64,000 nucleotides of DNA, from assembly GCA_964023275.1 (NCBI GenBank), contig OZ029929.1:11542483-11606482 (forward strand). The letters are read 5' to 3'. This document shows, one piece after another, positions 13,061 through 26,114 of the stretch. A program made the translations under genes and the position numbers. Position 1 is the first letter of the stretch. Every line of letters begins with the position of its first letter. Origin of the DNA: Norana najaformis (Eukaryota; Annelida; Clitellata; Crassiclitellata; Hormogastridae). The notes under the pieces were generated by a model. The model searched no databases, was not told where the DNA came from, and was given only the letters and a program-made list of their open reading frames with translations.

Positions 13061-13539
13061 GGAACCAATAAAAATAAACAGGCCAACTCAGACTGACAGA
13101 CAGGAGGACGGACAGACGGACGGACAGATAGATAGCCCAACAAACCCAGGCAATAAAGAGGACTAAGGCATGGTGGAAAGAATATCCGCCTATCTGCACA
13201 TTGGCTGGAATTTCTCCAGCGGGCCACCGAAGACCTGCTTCTTCTCGAGAATAAGCCACTAGCGAACGCCAGAAAACAGGATGCCACTATAAACATGCCA
13301 CCAGAGAGAGAGACAGGATGCTAAGAATGCCGACTGAATGTGTGTCATCACCGAATTTCGCTGTTATTGCAATCGGAAAAGGGCTTTAGATTTAGGCTCT
13401 ACATGATCTGCACAAGCGGCAAAGTATGCCCGCTAAGAGCACCTCGTGTAAAGATTTCACCATCTGTTTGTTTATCTGTCCGTTTGCCCGTCTAGCCGCC
13501 TGTTTGTTCCTTCATTCACTGTCTGCCTGCCTGCCTGCC

Positions 13540-13822
13540 TGCCTGTCCATGTGACCACCTGTCTGTCTGTCAGTCCGTGTGACCACCTATAGCTGTCTGT
13601 CTGTCTGTACGTGTGACCACCTATAGCTGTCTGTCTGTCTGTGTGACCACCTATAGCTGTCTGTCTGTCTGTACGTGTGACCACCTATAGCTGTCTGTCT
13701 GTCTGTGTGACCACCTATAGCTGTCTGTCTGTCTGTCCGTGTGACCACCTATAGCTGTCTGTCTGTCTGTCCGTGTGACCACCTATAGCTGTCTGTCTGT
13801 CTGTCCGTGTGTCCACCTATAG

Positions 13823-13855
<33 letters not shown>
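13540..13855. repeat. 30-bp minisatellite
   Basis: The unit is GTGACCACCTATAGC followed by (TGTC)3-4, about nine copies. Confidence 0.9.
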
Positions 13856-13856
<1 letters not shown>

Positions 13857-14404
13857 ACACCCACTCTGTGCTAAAGGCACCTCCGTCTATGTCTGTAATC
13901 CAAGCGGAAAGACAGCCATACAGAGACAGGCAGACAAACAGACAACACAGAGACAGACAGGCAGACAACACAGACATAGGCAGACAACAGACAGAAAGAC
14001 AGCAGACAAATAGAGAGAATACCAGACAGAAAGACAGGCAAATGATGTTTGTATCTCATCCACGTATCCTTAATCAATCTATCAATTTGCATGACTATCT
14101 ATCACAATTGGCCAGCGTGCCTGCCTGCCCTGGCAGCCACCCAAGTGCCCCAACGGCTGTCCGCCAGACAGATAGAGAGGAAAGCAAGCAGTCTATCTGT
14201 TTGTCTGGCTGTTCAAATGCCTCTTCGTCTTTTGCTTGGTAATCGGCACCTCGTGTGCATCTCGCATTCTTAGACCCCAGTCTACCGAACAATTATCACC
14301 TGGTCTACCTAAGTGGTAGCAGCTTAATGGTAGCTGCAGCAACCTCCACTGGCTCAAAGAACTAACTTAAGCTGCAGTTTAATCTCCTGAAACAACCTCT
14401 GTAG

Positions 14405-14575
14405 CCACCTCCGTTCACCAACACCACCACTACCACAACACCACCACCACCACCAACACTATGACCACCACGACCATTGCCACCACGATCGCAACAACCA
14501 TCATGAAGACGACCACCACCACAACCACCACGACCACCACCACAAATCACCACCAGCACCACCACCATAGATACA
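14405..14575. repeat. (CAC)n-rich tract
   Basis: CACCACCAC and ACCACGACC runs. Confidence 0.85.
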
Positions 14576-14579
14576 TGTA

Positions 14580-15955
14580 CCTCTGTGCTGTAACAACACC
14601 TCCCCAAAACTCATCCACTGGACAATAAAACCCCACCCAGAAATAAAATTTCCATTGAAGGGCATGTCCATATAAGGTACAAGAAGCCAGACCAGCTAAC
14701 ATAAAAGGCAGTAAATGAGGAAGTTATGGCTATGGGGTCAAATGCCTTCCACTAGACAGGTGGATACACAGACAACCCCAATTACAACCCCACAGAAGAG
14801 GTTCAAAGAGCAGATAGGCGACACAATGAAAAGACATATGACAAAGCTCACATAGACCGAGAAACTGCCAAAATTAGACAGTGAAACTCATCAAGCCTTG
14901 ATTTTGCCTTCTTCCATCCCACCATCTAACTTCACCCACTTCTGATCTACATTTAACACTGCTGAAACACACAATGTGTGATAATAGTAACGTAAGATAA
15001 GGCAAATGCAGCTTCGTGCTTCTATTCTATTATTTTCTTTATTATTTGCAATTAATATTTTGATGAGTAGTAGTATCGGTATTATTATGATTATTATAAT
15101 TAGTATTATTTCCAATTTTTATCATATTTATAATATAATAATAATATCATCATCATCAACATCATCATCATCATCACCACCACCTCCATTATCATCATTT
15201 ATAGTGCCACTACAAAATGACAGGGTTAGAATATCACCCACTACTGCACATGATTCCTTGCTCAGTCAACAGACACATGGCATGTTAACAAATACATTAC
15301 TTATTCACTCACCCCAGCTGCAACGTCATACACACAACAAATGAATCCCACATGGCAATATTACGATATGGACTACATATGTCTTACATTTGCTCCCCGA
15401 TGGTAAGACTTAAGAAGCCCATATGGGAATATCATCATATAGGCTTTATCTGTCCTACATAAGACGTCTTCAAGGCGTGTTCCTGGGGCTGAAGCATCTT
15501 TTGGCTTCTGTTCAAACATAACAGCTGCCACTCAACTTGGCAAGCTTTCCTTACAATTCACACAAAAACAAACTCACGGTATAACCTGGTTATGCCATTC
15601 ATCCAAGCTTTGGGACAAAGAACTGGAGGCCTCCCAACCTGGTTAGGCTTGAGGTAGGGTGGAGGATTGCTTATTAAACTTAGAAAGCAAGAAAGGTCAT
15701 GAAAACACTGGTTAACTGAAAAATTCATTAAGAAGCTGGGTAAAACTTGGAAATTAGGAAGAGGTAGTCAAACAACTGTGAGGTTACAAAAGCTCATAAA
15801 AACTGGGCAAGTGAAAAAAGGTCCAAAACATAGAAACCAAAGAGTGGGTCATCGAGAAATACGTACCTTTTTGCCCCATTTGTCCCCTTACGTAAACTTC
15901 TGAGGCAGGATATACATAGGTATGTATCTGGACATTTTTATAGTACCTTCAACAC
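14580..15955. other. Stretch with nothing coding recognised
   Basis: It includes (ATT/ATC)n runs at about 15065-15190 and an approximate doublet with CCCACATGGCAATATTACGA and CCCATATGGGAATATCATCA at 15347 and 15418. No gene is seen. Confidence 0.4.
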
Positions 15956-15956
15956 T

Positions 15957-16132
15957 GAGGGCCACATTTACTGGGCCCGCACTGGGCCCATAGCTGGCAA
16001 CCAGTGACACAGCGTGGCCCTCTATGAGCCCAATGAATGTGGTTGAGGGCCACATTTACTGGGCCCGCACTGGGCCCATAGCTGGCAACCAGTGACACAG
16101 CGCGGCCCTCTATGAGCCCAGTGAATGTGGTT
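15957..16132. repeat. Two tandem copies of an 88-bp unit
   Basis: The copies start at 15957 and 16045 and are nearly identical. Each holds two GGGCCC palindromes (GGGCCCGCACTGGGCCC). Confidence 0.92.
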
Positions 16133-16189
16133 GTGTGTTACATACCTCTGAGCACCTGTGAATAATCTGGTTCCTGCAAATCAGCTTTA

Positions 16190-16580
16190 ATAATAATAAT
16201 AATAATAAGACAATTTATACAGCGCCGTACCACAGCCCAGGCCGAAGAAAAGGGCGCTGTACATGGGTTCAAAAATCAACTACAGTCATAAGATATCTTA
16301 AAACAACGTTTTGAGTTGGGACTTGAATGTGTCGAGGGATGGGGCATTCGTCACATTGTCAGGAAGACTGTTCCACTAGTGGGTCCGGCGACAGTGAAGG
16401 AACGTTCGCCGAACTTCGTGGAAGAACGCGGGACATGCAGTTGATTCCTCGATGAGGACCGTAGCCGATATGTGTTCTGGTTGTCGGCTGTCCGAATACA
16501 GAAGTCGGATATATAGTCATATAGTCTGGTAGAAGACCACTAAGACCATTAACTTAAGAGCCTTGTATGTAATTAGGCTT
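16190..16580 (-). mobile_element. Probable LINE or SINE 3' region, antisense
   Basis: It starts with (AAT)n and ATACAGCGCCGTACCACAGC, the usual reverse-oriented 3' end with a microsatellite tail, and continues as unique-looking sequence with no copy elsewhere here. Confidence 0.4.
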
Positions 16581-16914
16581 TCTCTAGGCGCTGTAGAAAT
16601 CTCAAGTTCATAATTATGATCTTCAGGAAGACATGTCTTCACAGTAAACTTTTAATCCACAAGATGCACTCGGATACAAACCACAGATCCGCAGGTGTAT
16701 CTAGTACTCAGCCACACTTATAAAGAGTATTATCATAACTAGATCTGACAGTTTCCGTTGTCTCCACTTTCATCTTGGGCCAAACTTTTGCAGACTTTGG
16801 AATCCCAGTCGATTGGATTGCAAGGAAAAACTCAGCGACCTCTCTCTGATAAGTGCAATTTTTCATGTCACCCAGGCCTTCAATTCATACTGATAAAAGA
16901 CCCAGTAAGCAGCT

Positions 16915-17215
16915 GTGCGGCACGGTGGTCTATCGGTAACGCGTTTGGTCAATGATCATGCGGTTGCGGGTTCGACTCCATGTAACGACCCTGGGCAAGT
17001 TGTTTGCGCACACCGTGCCTCTGTCACCAAACAGTAGAATTTGGTACCGGCGTGAGCTGGGAAGTAAACGGCAAGTCCTGCGATGCACTGGCCCCGTGTC
17101 CAGGACCTTGGGATTCGTCCATTGCCGGCTCAAGGGCCTAGAAAAGGAAATGAGCGCCTCCCCTACGTCCCACCTGTGGGATATGGGATACTTTACTTTA
17201 CTTAAGCAGCTGTTA
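16915..17215 (+). mobile_element. tRNA-derived SINE, family C
   Basis: The head is GGCACGGTGGTCTATCGGTA with B-box GCGGGTTCGACTCC. The body includes GGTACCGGCGTGAGCTGGGA and ends with a (TTTAC)n tail. A reverse partial copy lies at 47485-47625. Confidence 0.8.
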
Positions 17216-18595
17216 TAAATCTAGGCAGTAAGAATTATCATTAAGTTTGCAGGTAGAAAAGTTATTTCTGGAAAATAATGATAATGATACTAATAACTTT
17301 TCCCATGGTAGAACTGATTGCTCAGGAATTTAACATTTCTCTGGAGAACAGTGGAGTTCTGGAACAGCTAGAACTAACCAAGATCTGGCAGAGCAAAATC
17401 ATAATCATCATTAATATAAAAAAAGTAATTGGTTCTGGGGACAACGTTTGATTTCTAACATTCGTACCCCTAACTTAATTTGTTCATTCCTAAGAGATGA
17501 TTCAAACCTTGGGTTAAAAATAATAATAAAAAATCATAATAGCAAGAAGTTTCCATAAGAGGTGTACAAATGTCTGCACACCACTCTCAGTGTGCTCTAC
17601 TCCAGGCAAACTGTCTCTCAGCATTCTGGAAACATGTATTAGTGTCTGCTAATACCAGACACTGCTATAAATAGTGAACCCTGCATGGCAATGATTGGGA
17701 GTGGTTTGGTCTTTCACCACGCAGCTTCTTGGTTTCAAAACTCGGTGAGAAACCAGCCAAATTCAACTACACAATCCATGAAAAAGCTTGGCCAAAACTG
17801 ATAAGGCCAAAGGGTTGTATGAACTAATCAAAACATTCTTCCTGGTGGACTAATATCCATATAAATCTGATTAGATATTTCTTATATACAGAGTTAGTAT
17901 TTAGATTTTAGAGCAAGTGGTATTCAGTGGCACGTAATCATAAACCCTGACAAAAATAATGGTAACGTTCTTCCAGTCATTCACTTTGCCTAACTCCTAT
18001 GTGGTTCTATTTCTGGATTAATGTTGTGTTTGCTGAAAAGATCCTTTAACCTGAAGACTACGTATCTAATGACTTTCATTGATAAGTTTCGGCATACAGT
18101 AGGAATGCAATCACAAGTGCTGCGATCAGGTGCACAGAGAAGCAATTGTAAGATTTCTCTTTTGGCTGAAGTTCACATATAACAACCTCAATCAAACAGT
18201 TAGACAATCAAAATTCTTGGCTTTCGTTTATGATCAGCAGCTGTAAAATTTATTCCAATATCACATGACATCCTGAGGTTTGTATATGGGACACAATCAA
18301 GAAACTGTAGCCAATCTCAATCACTATCAAAGGTAAAGGTAACTTGTTCACACAACTCATGCGTGAACAACTATGGTGACTTGAACAAGTACGCAAACTT
18401 TTTCACACACCTATGTGTGATCAAGTCATCATATACAAACTAAAGGTAACACACTATGTCTTAAAAACAATGTTCCCCTACGCCAAACATTTTGTGCGTG
18501 GGCTTCGGAACTATCTGCAAGAAAAGATTTATCATGACTTTACATTGTTGACTATTTCTTGCATTGTGCAGAGCCAAGAAACAGCTCAGAGCGAA
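17216..18595. other. Stretch with nothing recognised
   Basis: AT-rich DNA without a supported gene or repeat family. Confidence 0.4.
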
Positions 18596-18600
18596 CAAGA

Positions 18601-19140
18601 ACTTCCTCAAAGCGAACTTCCTCAAAGCGAACTTCCTCAAAGCGAACTTCCTCAAAGCGAACTTCCTCAAAGCGAACTTCCTCAAAGCGAACTTCCTCAA
18701 AGCGAACTTCCTCAAAGCGAACTTCCTCAAAGCGAACTTCCTCAAAGCGAACTTCCTCAAAGCGAACTTCCTCAAAGCGAACTTCCTCAAAGCGAACTTC
18801 CTCAAAGCGAACTTCCTCAAAGCGAACTTCCTCAAAGCGAACTTCCTCAAAGCGAACTTCCTCAAAGCGAACTTCCTCAAAGCGAACTTCCTCAAAGCGA
18901 ACTTCCTCAAAGCGAACTTCCTCAAAGCGAACTTCCTCAAAGCGAACTTCCTCAAAGCGAACTTCCTCAAAGCGAACTTCCTCAAAGCGAACTTCCTCAA
19001 AGCGAACTTCCTCAAAGCGAACTTCCTCAAAGCGAACTTCCTCAAAGCGAACTTCCTCAAAGCGAACTTCCTCAAAGCGAACTTCCTCAAAGCGAACTTC
19101 CTCAAAGCGAACTTCCTCAAAGCGAACTTTCTCAAAGCAT
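18601..19140. repeat. 15-bp minisatellite, 36 copies, almost perfect
   Basis: The unit is ACTTCCTCAAAGCGA. The first 35 copies are identical and only the last differs. Because 15 is a multiple of 3 the array is open in all three plus frames and two of three minus frames (LPQSE, FLKAN, TSSKR and two others). Confidence 0.97.
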
Positions 19141-19904
19141 GTTTCCCAGGGGTGGATGGATTTTTTAGCTCATGCACAAACACAACCATAGCAATCAAAC
19201 AACATACATTTTTAACCTCTCGAGTTGGTAAAGTAATAGGTAATATAAACAATCAATTACACGCCTCTATAGAAACCCCTCAGAAGCATAGATTTGCAGC
19301 CAAAAGAAATGCAAACACAACCAGAGTAATCCAACAACAGAACACCTTCGCACATGTTGATCCCAAAAGAATGGATGGCTGAAATAGTTCACCTGGCCTG
19401 GTATTCCATGAATGGTTTCCACCCAGATACTAACCAAGCTCCATGTTCCTGTAAGTCACTGTGTCTGCCAGCATCGTAAGTACACCAAACTGCTACCCGA
19501 CTGATCATATTCCATGTCAGAATTCATAACAGTATTGAACACAACAATGGAAGAGATTTTTCTTACATTGCTCAGACAGAGTTCAAACTTAAACTAATCT
19601 TTCACATGACATATTTCTTTGACGAAATTTTGAACACTGAATTCTAATCTAACTGTAAAACCCTGTAAGCACAACTGTAACAATAGGCAAGACACCAGGG
19701 TATTGGTGGTAGATCAACTGAAAATCAATGGGAGCATTATCAAAACTCTTTTAGTCGACAGTGTTTACGTAAGGAGTATGATCCCAAAGGTGGCACAGAT
19801 GTGAAGTTATCCTAAAGATGTACCATTCATTCACAAGAATACATGTCCACTGGATTTGCATAAATCTCAAAGCAAGTAAATCTCTCGTAACCCAGAGTAG
19901 GATG

Positions 19905-20215
19905 TAGGATCGTAATCGTAATCATAATTCTGAGATAGCTACAGGGCCCAAAGAAAGCCACGTCACGGGGACCAGCTTATTCACAGGCGCTCAGTCAATA
20001 CAAAATCGATATGCTAAAGGGTTCGGTTCCAGGTCAAGATCCAAAAGTCAGACGAAGAGACAGCGTGGCAGCTATGGGGGGGGGCAGTGTTTGGGGTTGG
20101 AGAAGAGAGAAAGATAAGAGGAAAAATGTGTCAGGATAGGATCTGTGAAAGAGGAGTGTTTTCAGTTTTCAGTGAAAGGCCGATGCAGAAATTGCAAGCG
20201 GTGATGCATCGATGA
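19905..20215 (-). mobile_element. LINE 3' end, family D, antisense
   Basis: It has a CGTAATCGTAATC tail, GGGGACCAGCTTATTCACAG, and ends near AGTTTTCAGTGAAAGGCCGA, the end of the LINE coding region in reverse. Confidence 0.78.
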
Positions 20216-20324
20216 GTTTGTATGATAGGTCAGAAAGCTAGGAGAGGCGCTTGTTTCCTTCTCATATGCTACTCAGCTGCTAAAGATAAATCCCAAAGCC
20301 CGGACTGATCACATGTGCATGAAA

Positions 20325-20607
20325 TGAATGTATGTATGTAAGAACTCCACAAAGTGCATTTCCATTTCACTCTAGCACAAAGTTTATCATTTTAGCATCC
20401 CAAATTATTGATGCAGTCCAAAATTAAAATTAAAATGTACATTTACTCAGTGAATTTTCCAGTGAATGAACATATGAATGTATGAACTTCACAAAGTGCA
20501 TTTCCATTTCACTCTGGCACAAAGTTTATCGTTTTACCATCCCAAATAATTGATGCAGTCCAAAATGAAAATGAAAATATACATTTAGTCAATGAATTTT
20601 CCAGTAG
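20325..20607. repeat. Tandem duplication of about 147 bp
   Basis: Two copies share CACAAAGTGCATTTCCATTT, ATTGATGCAGTCCAAAAT and GTGAATTTTCCAGT. Confidence 0.85.
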
Positions 20608-21017
20608 AAACAGGAAAAATCACTCCCACAAGATAAATCACCACTTAAATTGTAATATTCGTCGCAATAATGAAACAAATGACCATTTCAACGTAACTGA
20701 AGCAAAACATAATTTCCATCGGAAGTCACACCCTCGTCAGTACATTTATTTATGCATGTTTATCTTTTTAATTACACTGTTTTCCTTACTATTTCCTCTT
20801 ATCTACTACTATTTTATTCTCGGATGCAACAACTATAAAAGCACACAATTAAATGAATTTGGGACGCTAAAACGAGATAGGTTAATCGCGTCAATACACG
20901 GTCACAAAAGCATTAAACTGCCCCTATATATGCTGCTACCCAATGCATAAAAGTGTGCAATGTATACCCAACCAGGGTTTTCATGCTGCTCAACGGGTCT
21001 GAACCAGCATGGTTGGA

Positions 21018-21208
21018 TAACGGTGCACGGTATCATATTGGTTAGAGCGCTCGGCTTGTAACGCGGACAGTATGGGTTCGAGCCTCCTCCGAGACGGTTA
21101 CTGTGTAGAGACCTTGAGCAAGTCCTTAACTCACAATTGCTCGGCGCCATCGATTGGTGCAAGTCGTTAGGTAGTGGCGCCTAAAAAATGCAGAAATAAT
21201 AATCACTG
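21018..21208 (+). mobile_element. tRNA-derived SINE, family B
   Basis: The A-box region is TTGGTTAGAGCGCTCGGCTT and the B-box GGGTTCGAGCCTCC. The tail GGCGCCATCGATTGGTGCAA and GTGGCGCCT ends in AATAATAAT. Confidence 0.88.
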
Positions 21209-21221
21209 GCCACCACGTCAG

Positions 21222-21905
21222 AAATAACTCCCATGCGCAGACTAAAGGAAAAGCGTAGGGAGCCCCACCCTACGATCCCCTTTACCCTGGTTGATACAGT
21301 AGCAACTGCTAAGGAGGTACACCTGGTGTACGGGAGTTTCCATTGTCCCAATCACCGCAACACGTGTCGTAAAGATTCCTGGTAGAAACTCACCTTAAAA
21401 CCTCGTCATAGACAGCAGTGCACGTCACAGGTATATCCTCATCGGGTGTAATCCAGGTAAGAGGGCGTGTTTAGATGGGTGGAACGGGCAACGGCTGAAC
21501 AGGCGCCTTGTGAAAAACCCAAACAAGAAGTACAACAGCGTGCGTCTCTTTACACTCATGCGGGACGTTCTCGCTTTTACATACCCGTGTGTCATCACGG
21601 CAGAGGCCTAGGACGCTTGGGGTCACCAACCGGTGTTAAAATCCGGCCCCGATGACACACGAGCCATTGACAATCACATCGAGCGGAGCGCGCGATACGA
21701 TAACGGTTCGACGTGATCACGGTCGTCTATGCGACGTGATCACGGTCGTCTCACACGCCGGGGGGGTGACTCTTACGCCACCCGATGCGCTTTACCCGTT
21801 TCCGACAAGTTCCTGCTGTCAAATGATTGACAGGCAGTCAGAAAGGCCCGACAAGCCGAGTTATTATGTCTGCCTAGTATGGTATTGGTAGGCCGTCAGG
21901 CAAGA
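21222..21905. other. CpG-rich unique block
   Basis: It is much richer in CG than the flanks. It contains a direct doublet CGACGTGATCACGGTCGTCT at 21698-21756. No recognisable coding region or repeat family is seen. It could be a CpG island or part of an unknown mobile element. Confidence 0.35.
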
Positions 21906-23470
21906 CCACGGACGGCTAAACATCAACAATTGAACGCGACACTAGGGGTCCATCTAGGCCTACATTCTTTCTTTACAGTCACATCTTTCCAAGTAGTGAA
22001 GAGGATAGGGTTCAAAAAGCCTATGAATTGTTCGACATGTAGATAAAAGCACGAAACTTGAGACACGTACTCAAACAACATGCTGAATCGAAACTTAATG
22101 GGACGTAGCCAATTATATGGCGCCATAATATTTAAACACATACAACCGAAAATTATAAATTTCAGGTATGAATAACAGTCATAGGACAATAAAATCTATA
22201 CTCAAGAAAACATATGGAATGTAAATTTAAACTGACGCAGTGATTTATATGGCAAATTATCCTATATAATACTCAATCTGAAACTATAATCAGGATACAC
22301 ATGTCCAGAGTGCAAGCACAGGATACTACACAGTCAAATTTGGCCCAGAGGCACAGACTATGAGGTTCTCTGTTCAAATACAACATTCTAAAATGATTTA
22401 AACCTTGGGTAGATGTGGTAACTGATATGGCACCATCACACCATCCATTTTAACCTGATACAAAGTGGAGGGTGAAGATTTTAGTCTCCTCTGAGGCAGC
22501 CACTACATTTGGACCTTGGACAAATTTTGTAGCACAGTGGCTTAGAGCCATCATTTGAAGCCTAGCCATCATGCAATACCAGTACACAAAGATAACAAGC
22601 TAAGAACTGTGCCAGCTTTCTTCTGAACTCAGGGCACCAACTGGGAGGCACTGGATGACCCCTTTATTAATACTGCTTATTTTTGTCAAAAGATTAATGT
22701 TCTTGGCTTTTTAAAATAAACAGTAAAATATCCATGTACATTTATATAGTGTCATTAATGATCATATCAAATAGACAAATATACATTAAAAATCTAAATA
22801 TGATACGAGGTTCCAATGTCTGCACTGAGCATCATGTGCACAAAGTGCTGTGCAAAGTCCTTTGGTGCAGCACGAAAGTCTGTTTAACAAACACACTGTT
22901 TCAGTTATGGACAGCACTTCCCTGCATCTTCAGTGTCATCCACAATGGGTGGCAAACGTTATCAGCGAACAACCATCCCCCTTGAGACAGGGATTGGTAA
23001 CACAGGGTAAAGGGTGGGTAAGCCCGACTCCAAACAAAGCCACTGACTCCAAGCCTACCCAGCCTTGTACAGAATCCGTCTATTATGATTCACAAGAGCA
23101 TCTTAAGTTGGTGAAATGTTCTCAACTAGCCCTGTTTCAGTGATAGCTTCTACCCTCCACTGCCCCTGAAAAGTGTTCTCAGTGCCTTAAGAGCTTTCAT
23201 CTCACTAAGATTGCCACCAGACATAATTACAAATTTACCGATGCCATATGAATCCTGCCAGTTCAACTGTACCGGTTTAGATAGTGTGTGCAGAGTATTG
23301 GATCAAATCCAACCACCGGAACCTGAACTGGATTCAGTTTAGACTTCAGCAACAAAGCAAGTGGAAGTTGTGACAGTTTGTTTCTGTATGTAATTATGCA
23401 GATAACGAAGTAATAGAGTTGGAATCAAAACAACACATTTCCCAATTCTGCCAGTTATTGTCAAACCTCA
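21906..23470. other. Stretch with nothing recognised
   Basis: AT-rich DNA. No exon with a family signature was found. Confidence 0.4.
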
Positions 23471-23477
23471 AGCGCCT

Positions 23478-23615
23478 GAGTAGCGACCTTGGACAAGTTG
23501 CTCACCCACATCTGTCTGTCAGGAATGCAACGGGAAACCACTTCACTCATCTCATCCCGGGTGGCAAAAAGCCAATGGACCTGCCTTCGGGCAGAGAACT
23601 CGTCATCATCATCAC
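23478..23615 (+). mobile_element. SINE family A, head missing
   Basis: It begins at GAGTAGCGACCTTGGACAAG and ends at GGCAGAGAACTCGTCATCAT, so the tRNA-like part is lost. Confidence 0.8.
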
Positions 23616-24029
23616 TGTCAAACCAAGCAGATCATCTTTCACAGCATCCGATATGTGCAACCCAGATTCCTTAGAACTTCCACTAAAAAAGGGCCTGCAG
23701 GGTTCATCAGTCAGCAATTGAATTGGCTGTACAGAAGTAAACATGGAAGGCAAGGTGAAACAACTCTAAGCTTGAATGACATCATTTATGCAAGCTTTCG
23801 GTGCCTCGGGTATTTACGTCTGGATGTTCCAGTTCTAAGAAATCATCCCGTACACTTGTTGATGACGAGTTACATGGCGGTGTAAAGGTCACCCTTGAAA
23901 GTTATGGGCACACTGCCAGTTCTTCTTCAAATCGCTGACAAATGCCGCAAGGGAAATCAGATAAAACTGATATCATAGGTCGTTTGGTATACACTTACAA
24001 CATCAAAATGGACAGTTTATTGACTTCTT

Positions 24030-24110
24030 AACTGTAATCGTAAACTCAAGATTTCTACAGCGCCCAACAACATCTGTATAAATCTCGAACTTACGATTAC
24101 GATTTTACTG
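24030..24110. mobile_element. Short LINE D 3' end fragments
   Basis: CTGTAATCGTAAACTCAAGA and TTTCTACAGCGCCCAAC are the extreme 3' end in reverse. They are followed by ATCTCGAACTTACGATTACG, a second small end in the forward sense. Confidence 0.45.
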
Positions 24111-25732
24111 TGTGCTTCATTTCGATGCTTTGTTTACATATCATTCGTAAAGTGCCACGGACGCTTGTCTTACACTGGTAAAGATTACTTACAATCTGAC
24201 TTACTTTGACCCAAAAAGATGGAGGGTTGGTTCCTTTACTTCAGTGTGCTTGTAGAGTCACATTCACCTCCTGTCAATATGTTTTAATACCAATGTGTTT
24301 ATGAGCAGTTCTGGCAAACTTAATGCCAGCTGTTAACCGATGAGTTAATGTTCTCCATTCTTTCTGCACTACATTATGCCGCATTAAATGCCAACGCACT
24401 TTTTTGTACTAGATTACATTACAGCAGTTGCACGGTAGGCAAAGATACCGATGGCCCGTGCGGTGAGGAAAGTCAGGCTTTGATGTTTTCTTTTGTTGAC
24501 ACTAGGCTCCTCTGAGTAATCTATTCGTCAAACATGATATGCTATACTGGTTCAAGTTGTGGCCTTCTGTATATTGGGAAATGGGCAGAAAACAAGGGTC
24601 AGATGAGACGATTGCGTGACCTTCGATATTGATATAGGTCTATACATATGTAAGTAGGCCTACTAGTTTTCCTGTAAGCAGCTACATAACTTATTAAAAC
24701 ACTAAACGTTATATCGAGGACCACATATTGATGAGTGACATATACAGTGAGTCATTTCAGTTCTTTCAAACGCACAACTTGATGAAAGAGCTTCTGTGTG
24801 TTTGGTTCTAGACAGAATCAGGATTATACAGCTGTCGTTTTCTGTACAGTACACAGTCTTAAACTATAGGCATGTGAAACATGGTTGAGAAAGGTGATAC
24901 TTATGCATTTATTTTATTATAACTTCAAGTTTAGCAAAATGCTGTTCAAGATTAGAGGCCTACTATAAAAGCACTTTCAAAAAAGCAAACAATAACTCAT
25001 GTCAAAAACACATTTGTTAATTATTAGGCTAAAAGTAAAGCTGAGATAATTTATAATACTGCTCAAAGTCAAATGTATAGTAGTTTTATGCTTAGTTTTG
25101 TTAGCTTTTAGTTTTGTTAGTTTGCCATTTTCCAACAACTGCTGTTTGTGATTTCCTGGCATGGTTTCGCCAGTGTTAATCGGTTTCCACCATCCTTTTT
25201 GCCAACCATAGTAATCACTGTGCATACTGTGCAACCACTGTATATTTGAGCAAAATCACCAAGGGAACGATGACACAGTAAAGTCTGCTGCTATCAGACA
25301 TTAGTTTTATGCGTCTACATAAATACGCCTTGTATTCCATACAGAAATGTTTATGCCTCATTATGAAAATATGCATCTTAACCTGCATCTTCAGCAGCTT
25401 TGCACAGCAAGTAGCGCATACTTCAAACATGACACAGGCACAGGTCCAGTGGGAGTGTTACTAGGGGTGGCAGGACTAAGAGGGGGCGGGGAGGGTGCAA
25501 TTCGATCGGATGCCCAATGAGCCATAACTGATGCGGCATCAAGCGCCGGATGATGAAGACGAAATGAAAACCTGTTATGTCTGGCTAACAATTGACACTA
25601 ATGTGTGAGAAGAAAAAACACTCCTGCACATAAAGTTTCTGGCTCTGTATACATTAGTATACAAAGCCAGTATATGTATATACTTATATATGTTTGTGTA
25701 TATGTAATAATGTGTATGTATGTATGTATGTA

Positions 25733-25845
25733 GTAGTTCCAATGTTTAACGACATCTTATGGCATCAAAGCCCGTTGACGTCGCCCTCCTCCTTTATCCA
25801 GGCTTGAGACTGCCACTACCCCCAAACAAGGCAGTGGCGGTGTTA
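25733..25845 (+). mobile_element. Interspersed repeat F
   Basis: It contains TTTATCCAGGCTTGAGACTG and CCCCCAAACAAGGCAGTGGC. It is in opposite orientation to the 4770 copy and the same as the 45440 copy. Confidence 0.6.
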
Positions 25846-26078
25846 TGTATGAATGTAAGTATCTTGACACTTAATATAGCATCTTTAAGAACCTCTCAAA
25901 AGTGCTATGCGTCTATAGATACACCTTGGGGAGAAACAGTGAAATGTCTGCCTGTAGGTCACAGTGAATGTGCTTCATTTCTATGGATATTAAGTGTTAA
26001 GAACTCACTAGCCACACTAGTGTCTGCTGTTAACAAGGCATTGCTTATAATGGCATATTATCTACAATTCATATCTCA

Positions 26079-26079
<1 letters not shown>

Positions 26080-26114
<35 letters not shown>

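Noticed and set aside
18413..19382. Long repetitive proteins of 200-270 residues on both strands
   Set aside because: They arise because a 15-bp repeat has no stop in five frames; no flanking exon, start context or family match supports a gene.
21018..21095. Real tRNA gene
   Set aside because: A- and B-boxes are present, but the sequence does not close an acceptor stem and is followed by a SINE body; the same holds for the heads at 1855, 4248, 16915, 31960, 38530 and 40475.
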